Shown here piece after piece: positions 23,540-30,478 of a DNA stretch of 43,695 nucleotides (position 1 is the first letter of the stretch; the number at the start of each line of letters is the position of its first letter). The stretch is from contig MELF01000037.1 of NCBI GenBank assembly GCA_001767525.1, forward strand, positions 11,941-55,635, given 5' to 3'. The notes under the pieces were generated by a model that saw only the letters and a program-made list of their open reading frames with translations, did not search any database and was not told the DNA's origin. A program made the translations under genes and the position numbers. The stretch is from Acidobacteria bacterium RIFCSPLOWO2_12_FULL_68_19 (lineage in GTDB: Bacteria > Acidobacteriota > Vicinamibacteria > Vicinamibacterales > UBA2999).

Positions 23540-24589
23540 ATGATCCGGAGCCGGTTCGCCGTGGCTGCCGCGGTCGCGGCGGCCGTCATTCTCTCCGCCC
23601 CGTTCGCGCAGGAGTTGTTCACCCGCGTCAGCGCCAGGTGGCCCGGACAGGCCCGCACGCTGGGCATTGCCGCCGGCGCCGTGCCGGCCGGCGCGGCGCT
23701 GGTGGGCGCAGTCTGGCGCATTCGCGACCGCCGCCTGCTGCGGTACTCAGTTGCCGCGCTTGGCTTCGGGGTGGCCGCGGCCTACATCCGAATCACCGGC
23801 CTCACGTTCACCGAAAGCTTCCACTTCGCCGAGTACGGAGTGCTGGCGTGGCTCTTCTATCGGGCGTGGCGCCCCGCGCCTGGCGCCCGGGGTGGAATCG
23901 AGGGCCGCCCGCTCGATGGCGCCGCCCTCGTCGTGCTCCCGCTCGTGGCGGGCACGATCGTCGGCAGCCTGGACGAATGGTTCCAGTGGTTCATTCCGAT
24001 CCGGGCGGGCGAGGCGCGCGACGTGCTGCTCAACGGTGTCGCCAGCGCGTGCGGCGTGCTCGTGGCCGCGGCGCTCGATCCGCCCTCGCCCGGCGGCTTC
24101 GACGAGCGGGCGCGGGCGGCGCTGATAGGATGGTCCTCCGCGGCGCTCGTCGTCTTCGGGCTGTTCTTCTACACGGTCCACGTCGGCTACGACGTGAGCG
24201 ATCCGGAGATCGGCTCGTTTCGTTCGCGCTACACGGCGGCGCGGCTCGAACGCGCGGCAAGAGAACGGGCGGAGCGATGGCGAACCGATCCCCCCCTCGT
24301 GCAGCGGCGGCTCTGGCGCGAGGATCAGTACCTGACCGAAGCGCTCTGGCACGTGAGGCAGCGCAATCAGGCATGGGACGGGGGCGAGCTGGCCGCAGCC
24401 TGGCGTGAGAATCGGATTCTGGAAAAGTTCTACGCCCCGGTGCTCGCCACGCCAACCTATGAGGACGCGCGGGGGCACCGCTGGCCGACAGCCCAGCACG
24501 ACGAGGCGGCGTCCACGGGGGGAGCGGCGAGTCGCCCCTACGCCAGCGACGCGTACGCCTATCCACTCTATCCCTGGGCGTTGTTCTGA
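23540..24589 (+). CDS. VanZ-like membrane protein with soluble C-terminal tail
   Basis: 349 residues. The first 200 contain about six membrane segments with the VanZ-family signature: FTESFHFAEYGVLAWLFYRA, later GSLDEWFQWFIPIRAGEARDVLLNGVAS. The Glu/His of FHFAEY and the Asp-Glu and Asp pairs are conserved in the family. A further helix (about 195-215) leads to a charged 130-residue tail (about 220-349: RLERAARERAERWR, WREDQYLTEALWHVRQR, YPLYPWALF) that is not part of VanZ. VanZ gives low-level teicoplanin resistance in enterococci; most relatives are of unknown function. Confidence 0.85.
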   Translation: MIRSRFAVAAAVAAAVILSAPFAQELFTRVSARWPGQARTLGIAAGAVPAGAALVGAVWRIRDRRLLRYSVAALGFGVAAAYIRITGLTFTESFHFAEYGVLAWLFYRAWRPAPGARGGIEGRPLDGAALVVLPLVAGTIVGSLDEWFQWFIPIRAGEARDVLLNGVASACGVLVAAALDPPSPGGFDERARAALIGWSSAALVVFGLFFYTVHVGYDVSDPEIGSFRSRYTAARLERAARERAERWRTDPPLVQRRLWREDQYLTEALWHVRQRNQAWDGGELAAAWRENRILEKFYAPVLATPTYEDARGHRWPTAQHDEAASTGGAASRPYASDAYAYPLYPWALF

Positions 24590-24592
24590 CCC

Positions 24593-25354
24593 GTGCTCCT
24601 GCTGCTGAAGCTCGTCGTCGCTCCCGGGCTCGTGGCGGCCGTGACCGTCGCGGTCCGCCGCTGGGGGCCCGCGGTGGGCGGCTGGCTCTCGGGGATGCCG
24701 GTCGTGGCGGGACCGGTGCTCGTGTTCCTCGCCGTCGAGCAGGGCACCGCGTTTGCCGCCCGGGCGTCGCACGCGACGCTGGCGGGCCTCATCGGCACCG
24801 TGGCGTACGCGACGGCGTACGCGCTCACGTCGGTACGCCTGCCGTGGGTGGCATCGCTCCTGATTGGCTACCTCGCGTTCGGAGCGACCACGTGGGCCCT
24901 CTATCACGTCCAGCCCACGATCATGCTGAGCCTCGTCGGTCTGTTTGCCGCCACCGTCGTCGGCCGGCGCCTGCTGCCGCGGGTGGAGCATCCCGTGGGC
25001 CCCACGGTCGCGCCGCGCGGCGATCTCCCGCTGCGTCTGCTCGCCACGGCCACGCTCGTTGTCGTGCTGACCGCGGCGGCCGGCCGGCTTGGTCCGCTCC
25101 TCAGCGGTCTGCTGAACGCCTTCCCGGTGCTGACGACCGTCATCACCGCCTTCACGCATGCCCAGCGGGGGAGCGCCGCCACGGTTGTCTTCGTGCACGG
25201 CTTTCTTGGCGCCATCACCGGCTTCGGCTTGTTCTGCTTCGCGTTGGCGCTGACGGTGGACCGTCTGGGGCTCGGGGCCGGGCTGGCATGCGCGCTGGCC
25301 GCCCAGTTGGCGGTGAGCGGTCTGACGCTGCGGGCGTCGCGGGCGACCACCTGA
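24593..25354 (+). CDS. Internally duplicated multi-pass membrane protein
   Basis: A GTG start three bases after the VanZ stop gives 253 residues with about eight membrane segments and no named domain that I recognise with certainty. The protein is a tandem duplication. RRWGPAVGGWLSGMPVVAGP in the first half corresponds to GRLGPLLSGLLNAFPVLTTV in the second. Each is followed by an F-x-A-x-x-Q-G stretch (LVFLAVEQGTAFAA and ITAFTHAQRGSAAT), a helix with GLIGT or GAITG, and a segment ending ALTxxRL or ALTVDRL. Such two-fold repeats are typical of small carriers; GlpM-like membrane proteins look similar. It is probably co-transcribed with the VanZ gene. Confidence 0.7.
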   Translation: MLLLLKLVVAPGLVAAVTVAVRRWGPAVGGWLSGMPVVAGPVLVFLAVEQGTAFAARASHATLAGLIGTVAYATAYALTSVRLPWVASLLIGYLAFGATTWALYHVQPTIMLSLVGLFAATVVGRRLLPRVEHPVGPTVAPRGDLPLRLLATATLVVVLTAAAGRLGPLLSGLLNAFPVLTTVITAFTHAQRGSAATVVFVHGFLGAITGFGLFCFALALTVDRLGLGAGLACALAAQLAVSGLTLRASRATT

Positions 25355-25396
25355 GATCGGGTCCCGGGTCTTGGACCCCGGATCCCGGATCCCAAT
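25355..25396. repeat. Degenerate heptamer array, left of the G8 locus
   Basis: Six 7-nt units in register (such as TCCCGGG, CCCCGGA, TCCCGGA) begin directly after the preceding stop codon. The 14-mer GGACCCCGGATCCC at 25373-25386 is the exact reverse complement of 27802-27815 on the far side of the G8 gene. TCTTGGA in the middle lets the arms fold back on each other. Confidence 0.7.
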
Positions 25397-25424
25397 CTGA
25401 TTTACACTACCCCCGCACCGCTGC

Positions 25425-25592
25425 GTGACTATACGGCGTACGGTCCCAGTCCTCCTGCTCGTTGTCGCGCTGTCGGGCATCGTCACGTTTTCGCAGGGTT
25501 TTCGCCTAATCGACACGATTGCGCTGCTCGTCTGCGGCGTCGTGGCCGGCGCGTCACTGGCGGCGCTGGCGCGCGGTCGGGGGAAATCATGA
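25425..25592 (+). CDS. Two-TM miniprotein upstream of the G8 gene
   Basis: A GTG-initiated frame of 55 codons encodes VTIRRTVPVLLLVVALSGIV, TFSQGFRLID, then TIALLVCGVVAGASLAALA and the basic end RGRGKS. It has two clean hydrophobic helices separated by a short polar turn, with positive charges at both ends (both termini inside). Its TGA overlaps an ATG (25589) in frame with the G8 gene (ATGA), a coupling typical of genuine genes. It has no recognised family. TACACT lies 16 bases upstream. Confidence 0.55.
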   Translation: MTIRRTVPVLLLVVALSGIVTFSQGFRLIDTIALLVCGVVAGASLAALARGRGKS

Positions 25593-25603
25593 GAGGGGGC
25601 GTC

Positions 25604-27802
25604 ATGACACGTTCGGGCCTCATGGTCGTCGCGGTCGCGCTCGCTGTCTCGTTCGGTACAGCGTGGGCCCAGGACCACGCGCACATCCCGCCGGCAAGCG
25701 GCATTGCCCACGGCATTCCTCGAATGTGCGCCGCTCCGACCGTCGCCGCGGTCGCCGATGGCGCGTGGTCGAGCGCGGCCACCTGGTCGACCGGGCGCGT
25801 GCCCGCCGCGGGCGACCGGGTGCACATCAGGCCTGGCACGCGCGTCACCTACGATGCGGTGAGCGACGCGGCGATTGCGTGTATCGACGTGGAAGGCGCG
25901 CTCGCCTTCCTGACGAGCAGGACCACCCGTCTCACGGTCGGGACGGTCACCGTCCTCGACACCGGTCGATTGGAGGTCGGCACCGCCGACGCGCCGGTGG
26001 CCGCCGACGTGACGGCGGAGATCGTGATTCCCGACCAGCCCATCGACACCAGCCGCGATCCGGAGCAACTCACCCACGGGATCGTCGGCCTGGGCACCGT
26101 CCGGATCCACGGCGCCGTCAAGACGCCGACCTTCAGCCGCGTGGCCGCGGAACCGCTCGCCGGTCAGACGGTCGTGCGGCTCGAGCAGGCGGCGTCCGGC
26201 TGGAAGGTTGGCGACAAGCTCGTCGTGCCCGACACGCGCCAGCTCAAACGCGGCGAGCGCGGCAGCGAGTACGTCCGGCAGTGGGAGGAGCTGCAGGTGG
26301 CGGCCGTGTCGGGCGACGCGGTCACGCTCGCCTCACCCCTCGCGTTCGGCCACAAGGGCGCGCGGAACGCCGCCGGCGCCGTCGAGTTCCTGCCGCACGT
26401 CGGCAATGTCAGCCGCAACGTGATCATCCGTTCGGCGAACGCCGCGGGGACGCGGGGCCACGTCATCTTCGTCGGGCACCCGGACGTCGACATCCGCTAC
26501 GCGCTCTTCAAGGATCTCGGCCGCACGAAGATGGGCGTCCTCAACAGCGCCGAGTTCAATCCGGACGGCACGGTCCGCCGCGTCGGCACGAACCAGATCG
26601 GGCGCTACTCGATCCACTTCCACCACGCGTTCGGCCCGCGGCGGCCGGAGGGCGAGCCCTACCAGTTCACGCTCGTCGGCAACGCCGTGGACGACGCCTC
26701 GAAGTGGGGGATTACGATCCACAACAGCCACTACGGGCTGATTCGGGACAATGTCGTCTACAACTCGCGCGGCGCGGCCATCGTGACCGAGGACGGCAAC
26801 GAGAGCCACAACGTCTTCGAGCGCAACTTCGCGATGCGCTCGGAAGGGTCGGGCGAGTTCGCGCCGCGCAGCGGCTACGGGGGCGCCACGAACGATCCTG
26901 GCGGCGAGGGCGCCGGCTTCTGGCTGCGCGGGCCGAACAACGTTCTGCGCCAGAACGTCGCCGCCAACGTCGACGTGTTCGGCTACGGCATTGCCGCGGG
27001 AGCGATTGAGGAGGTGCGGGTGCCCGCCTTCCGGGGCGCCGACACGACCGTCAACGGCGAATACAGGCTGATCGACGCGGTGGACACCCCGCTGCTCGAG
27101 TTCACCGGCAACGAGGCGTACGGAGCCATCCAGACGGGCGTTGCCATCGGCTGGAACGGCACGCTGAGCAACCTGAGGGTCTGGCACGCGTCGCGCGACG
27201 CCGTGACGGCGTTTCCGGCCGATCGCCTGACAATCGATCGCCTCACGGTCCGCGGTGATTCGGCTGTTCTGGCGGACGGGACCGAGACGCCGACCGGCGT
27301 CTGGTTCTCGAACTACGCCGCCAAGAGCGTCTCGGTCCGCAACGCCGACATCCAGGCGCTGCGCGTCGGCGTGGCGAGTCCGTTCTTTCCCCACGCCACG
27401 ACCGAGCCCGGGCGCGGCGACGGCGTGGCGACGGTCGAGAACAGCTACTTCCGCAACTACGTCGGCGTGGCGGTGGCGACCGCCTACACGCCGCCCACGA
27501 CGACGGCGCCGATCAAGAAGGCGGTCGTGCGCAACAGCCACTTCGAGCCGCTGGCGGGCGTGCGCCCGGCGCAGTATCCCGCCGCCGCCATCTCGATGAA
27601 CTACGGAATGGCGTTCGGCGACACGATGCGGCGCGATCCGGTCGTCGTCTACGACTTCAACGGCAAGGCCGGCGATACGTTCCGTGTCTTCTACTCGCTC
27701 GATCTGCCTGCGGCCGAGGCGCCTCCCTGCCACGCCCCGCGGCCGGAGATCGGCGGGTTCGTCTGCACGGGCGACGACGCGACGCAGGAAACGCGCCGGT
27801 AG
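25604..27802 (+). CDS. Secreted G8-domain right-handed beta-helix protein
   Basis: 732 residues from ATG 25604, behind GAGAGGGGG, with a Sec signal (1-23, TAWAQ). A G8 domain follows (about 45-165: DGAWSSAATWSTGRVPAAGD, GDRVHIRPGTRVTYD, ALAFLTSRTTRLTVG, RLEVGTADAPVAADVTAEIV). The rest is a right-handed parallel beta-helix with NVIIRSANAAGTRGHVIFVG, RYSIHFHHAFG, WGITIHNSHYGLIRDNVVYN and ESHNVFERNFAMRSEG. This is the architecture of CEMIP/TMEM2 and other G8 proteins that bind or cut hyaluronan-like polysaccharides. It is probably a surface or periplasmic polysaccharide-active protein; catalysis is unproven. Inverted heptamer arrays lie on both sides. Confidence 0.85.
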   Translation: MTRSGLMVVAVALAVSFGTAWAQDHAHIPPASGIAHGIPRMCAAPTVAAVADGAWSSAATWSTGRVPAAGDRVHIRPGTRVTYDAVSDAAIACIDVEGALAFLTSRTTRLTVGTVTVLDTGRLEVGTADAPVAADVTAEIVIPDQPIDTSRDPEQLTHGIVGLGTVRIHGAVKTPTFSRVAAEPLAGQTVVRLEQAASGWKVGDKLVVPDTRQLKRGERGSEYVRQWEELQVAAVSGDAVTLASPLAFGHKGARNAAGAVEFLPHVGNVSRNVIIRSANAAGTRGHVIFVGHPDVDIRYALFKDLGRTKMGVLNSAEFNPDGTVRRVGTNQIGRYSIHFHHAFGPRRPEGEPYQFTLVGNAVDDASKWGITIHNSHYGLIRDNVVYNSRGAAIVTEDGNESHNVFERNFAMRSEGSGEFAPRSGYGGATNDPGGEGAGFWLRGPNNVLRQNVAANVDVFGYGIAAGAIEEVRVPAFRGADTTVNGEYRLIDAVDTPLLEFTGNEAYGAIQTGVAIGWNGTLSNLRVWHASRDAVTAFPADRLTIDRLTVRGDSAVLADGTETPTGVWFSNYAAKSVSVRNADIQALRVGVASPFFPHATTEPGRGDGVATVENSYFRNYVGVAVATAYTPPTTTAPIKKAVVRNSHFEPLAGVRPAQYPAAAISMNYGMAFGDTMRRDPVVVYDFNGKAGDTFRVFYSLDLPAAEAPPCHAPRPEIGGFVCTGDDATQETRR

Positions 27803-27850
27803 GGATCCGGGGTCCGGGATCCGAGGTCGGGGATCCGAGAGCGGGGCGAT
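27802..27850. repeat. Degenerate heptamer array, right of the G8 locus
   Basis: Seven units in 7-nt register start on the last base of the G8 stop codon. GGGATCC occurs three times (27802, 27816, 27830), alternating with GGGGTCC, GAGGTCG and others. It is inverted relative to the array at 25355-25396. The next gene starts at 27854. Confidence 0.75.
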
Positions 27851-27853
27851 GAG

Positions 27854-28705
27854 GTGACGCGAGCGAGTCTCGTGGTCGCTGTCGGGATGGTGTTGGTGTC
27901 CTGTTCGGCGCCAACGCCATCGGCGCCTCCGGCCGCTGCGGCCCCCGCTCTTCAGGGTGAGCTGGTCGACTTGTCCCATCCCTTCGATGCGGAGACGATC
28001 GTCTGGCCCACGTCCGAACGCTTCCGCCTCGAAAAGGCATTCGAGGGTGTGACGCCAGAAGGGTTCTACTACGCCGCCAACAACTTCTCCGCCGCCGAGC
28101 ACGGCGGCACCCACCTCGACGCGCCCGTGCATTTCGCCCGCGGCGCCCAAGCGGTCGACGAGATTCCGCTCGAGCGCTTCATCGGCCCCGCCGTCGTCGT
28201 CGATGTCGTCGCGCAGGCCGACCGCGACCGCGATTACCAGGTGGGCGTCGATGATCTGCTGCGCGCGGAGCGGGACCAGGGCGAGATCCCGCCCGACGCG
28301 GTCCTGCTCGTTCGCACCGGCTTCTCGCGCCGGTGGCCGGACGCGGCGGGGTACCTCGGAACCGCCGAACGCGGGGCGCAGGCCCTCCGGGACCTGCATT
28401 TTCCGGGCCTTCATCCGGATGCGGCGCGCTGGCTGGCGGCGAACCGCCCGATCAAGGCGATCGGGATCGACACCGCGAGCATCGACTACGGCCAATCGAC
28501 GCGGTACGAGTCGCACCGCGTGCTGTTCGAGCGCAACATTCCCGCCCTCGAGAACCTGACGGCGCTCGAACGCCTGCCGCTGCGCGGCGCGTTCGTCGTC
28601 GCCCTGCCGATGAAGATCGGCGGCGGGAGCGGCGCGCCGCTCCGAGCCCTGGCAATTCTCCCCGTCAACGCGGTGACCCCGAGCGCGAGTCGAAGGGTCC
28701 CGTAG
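27854..28705 (+). CDS. Cyclase-family (kynurenine-formamidase-like) lipoprotein
   Basis: 283 residues from GTG 27854. A lipoprotein signal with lipobox LVSC (Cys17) is followed by the cyclase domain with the canonical metal motif HGGTHLDAPVHF (H83 to H93), the N-terminal LVDLSHPFDAETIVWP strand, AVLLVRTGFSRRW and KAIGIDTASIDYGQS. The family uses Mn or Zn to hydrolyse N-formylkynurenine, isatin or similar cyclic amides. Unlike the paralogue at 6836-7831, it keeps the consensus Gly and Pro. It would sit on the outer face of a membrane. Confidence 0.88.
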   Translation: MTRASLVVAVGMVLVSCSAPTPSAPPAAAAPALQGELVDLSHPFDAETIVWPTSERFRLEKAFEGVTPEGFYYAANNFSAAEHGGTHLDAPVHFARGAQAVDEIPLERFIGPAVVVDVVAQADRDRDYQVGVDDLLRAERDQGEIPPDAVLLVRTGFSRRWPDAAGYLGTAERGAQALRDLHFPGLHPDAARWLAANRPIKAIGIDTASIDYGQSTRYESHRVLFERNIPALENLTALERLPLRGAFVVALPMKIGGGSGAPLRALAILPVNAVTPSASRRVP

Positions 28706-28714
28706 GGCACGAGC

Positions 28715-29471
28715 GTGCGCCGGCTGTTACTCTTGGCGGTGATGACGGCGAACGCGTCCGCGTGCACGGCGCCGGCGCCGTCTCCCACTCGTGCGGACGA
28801 GCCGCCCCGGTGGGGGATGGTGATCCACACCGGCGCGGGCAACGTCACACTGGAGAGCCTCGGCGACCGCGAGGCGGAGATGCGATCGGCCATGAACGCC
28901 GCGCTTGCCGCGGGGCACCGGATTCTCGCCACTGGAGGCTCGAGCCTCGACGCGGTGCAGGCGGCGGTCGTCGTGCTCGAGGATTCGCCGCATTTCAATG
29001 CCGGCAAGGGCGCCGTGTACACGCACGACGCGACGCACGAGCTGGATGCGGCGGTCATGGACGGACGGACGCTGCGCGCGGGGGCGGTGGCGGGGGTGAA
29101 GCGCGTCAAGAACCCGATCGTGCTGGCGCGTCTCGTCATGGAGCGGTCGCCCCATGTTCTGCTCGTCGGAGAGGGAGCGGAGGCGTTCGGCCGCGCGCAA
29201 CAGGGAGTCGAGTTCGTTCCCGAGAGCTACTTCCATACGGAGTTGCGCTGGCAGCAGCTCCAGCGCGCGCGTCGAGTACCTCGGCACCGCAGCGCAGACG
29301 GCGGCCGATGACGTGGTTCACGGAGCGCTGAAGGCCGCCGGCGGCAACGGCGGCGTCGTCGGACTCGACCGCCGCGGCAGTCCCGTCATGTCGTTCAACA
29401 CGACTGGGATGGGACGAGGCTACGTGGGAGAGGACGGTCGGGCGGTGGTCAGGTTCACCGCGGATCGATAG
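28715..29471 (+). pseudogene. Isoaspartyl peptidase / plant-type L-asparaginase with central deletion
   Basis: GTG 28715 opens a lipoprotein-like leader (ANASAC) and the N-terminal domain of an Ntn-type isoaspartyl peptidase: WGMVIHTGAGNV, LDAVQAAVVVLEDSPHFNAGKGAVYT, HELDAAVMDGRTLRAGAVAGV, and SYFHTELRWQQLQRA. At about 29261-29272 the similarity jumps, with a +1 frame change, to the C-terminal block [44 protein letters not shown], ending at TAG 29469-29471. In intact enzymes some 80-90 residues lie between these blocks, including the nucleophilic Thr of the GTVGAVALD-type motif and the autocleavage site. Both ends of the junction read AGCGCGCG-like sequence, suggesting deletion between short repeats. 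The product cannot be active. Confidence 0.85.
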
Positions 29472-29476
29472 TCGTC

Positions 29477-29983
29477 ATGCGCGTCACGATGCGGGCCGTT
29501 CACGCCGACATCACCACGCTCGCGGTGGATGCGATCGTCAACGCCGCCAACACGTCGCTCCTGGGCGGCGGCGGCGTGGATGGCGCCATTCACCGCGCCG
29601 CCGGACCGGAGCTGCTCGTCGAATGCCGCACGCTCGGCGGGTGCGCCACCGGCGATGCGAAGATCACGCGCGGGTACCGGCTGCCGGCACGGTACGTGAT
29701 CCATGCCGTCGGACCCGTCTGGCGCGGCGGCGGGCACGACGAGCCGGCGCTGCTCTCGTCGTGCTACCGCCGCGCGCTGGAGCTGGCAACGGCGCACGAC
29801 CTGCGGTCGGTCGCGTTCCCGTCCATCAGCACGGGTGTCTACGGCTACCCGATCGAGCAGGCGGCGCCGATTGCGGTGTCCACCGCCCGTGGGGTGCTCG
29901 CGTCCGGCGCGTCGACGAGCGAGGTGATCTTCTGCTGCTTTTCGGCGTCGGATCTCGCGGTGTACGAGCGACTGCTCGGATAA
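29477..29983 (+). CDS. Macrodomain protein (O-acetyl-ADP-ribose deacetylase-like)
   Basis: 168 residues forming one macrodomain of the MacroD/YmdB group: [34 protein letters not shown] with Asn22, Asn25 and Asp35 for ribose binding and catalysis, [22 protein letters not shown], and [10 protein letters not shown] for the diphosphate loop. The family removes ADP-ribose from proteins or acetyl groups from O-acetyl-ADP-ribose in the cytoplasm. The ATG is six bases after the deleted asparaginase gene, so transcription was probably shared with it. No partner ADP-ribosyltransferase is visible nearby. Confidence 0.92.
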   Translation: MRVTMRAVHADITTLAVDAIVNAANTSLLGGGGVDGAIHRAAGPELLVECRTLGGCATGDAKITRGYRLPARYVIHAVGPVWRGGGHDEPALLSSCYRRALELATAHDLRSVAFPSISTGVYGYPIEQAAPIAVSTARGVLASGASTSEVIFCCFSASDLAVYERLLG

Positions 29984-30001
29984 TCGCGTTCCCGCCTCGT
30001 G

Positions 30002-30463
30002 TCACCGAATTGCGGCGGTCACCTCATCGGCGTGGCCGTCCACCTTCACGCTGTCCCAGCGCGCGACGACCGTGCCGCCGGGTCCAATCAGATACGTGGT
30101 GCGGACGATGCCCATGTAGGATCGGCCGTAGCGCGACTTCCCCTGCCAGACGCCGTACTTCTCGGCCACCTCGTGGTCCGGATCGGCCAGCAGCGGAAAC
30201 GTCAGGCCGTACTTGTCGGCGAACTTCGCCTTGCTCGCCTCGTCCAGGATGCTCACGCCGAGCACCGTGGCCTCGCGCCGCCGAAGACGGGGCAGGCTGG
30301 CCTGGAAGTCGCACGACTCCCTGGTGCAGCCGGGCGTGTCGTCTTTCGGGTAGAAGTACAGGACCACGTACTGTCCGGCATAATCGGACAGCCGGTGGGT
30401 GCGGCCGTGCTGATCGTTCAGCGAGAACGCCGGCGCCTTCTTGCCCGGATCGATGAGAGGCAT
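30002..30463 (-). CDS. bcp: Peroxiredoxin, bacterioferritin-comigratory-protein type
   Basis: 153 residues: PGKKAPAFSLNDQHGRTHRLSD and the active site YPKDDTPGCTRESCDF, with peroxidatic Cys46 and resolving Cys51 five residues later as in atypical two-Cys BCP/PrxQ enzymes. TTYLIGPGGTVVARW completes the thioredoxin fold. It reduces hydrogen peroxide and organic peroxides with thioredoxin as electron donor in the cytoplasm. The ATG at 30463 is back to back with the acyl-CoA ligase at 30479; the 15 bases between them contain GATAAT on this strand six bases upstream of the ATG. Confidence 0.93.
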   Translation of the reverse strand: MPLIDPGKKAPAFSLNDQHGRTHRLSDYAGQYVVLYFYPKDDTPGCTRESCDFQASLPRLRRREATVLGVSILDEASKAKFADKYGLTFPLLADPDHEVAEKYGVWQGKSRYGRSYMGIVRTTYLIGPGGTVVARWDSVKVDGHADEVTAAIR

Positions 30464-30478
30464 GAGTAGATTATCCAC
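30464..30478. promoter_or_regulatory. 15-bp divergent intergenic region with two overlapping -10 boxes
   Basis: TAGATT (30467-30472, plus) is six bases before ATG 30479. GATAAT (30470-30475 read on minus) is six bases before ATG 30463. The boxes overlap by three bases and both genes lack ribosome binding sites. The arrangement suggests two leaderless, mutually exclusive promoters. Confidence 0.55.

Noticed and set aside
23540-24589. Glycopeptide resistance from VanZ
   Set aside because: There are no vanH/A/X genes or regulators; VanZ-fold proteins are common and mostly unrelated to resistance.
28333-29331. Plus-strand frame of 332 codons over the cyclase end and asparaginase
   Set aside because: Gly/Arg-rich, no domain, and overlaps two recognisable reading frames.
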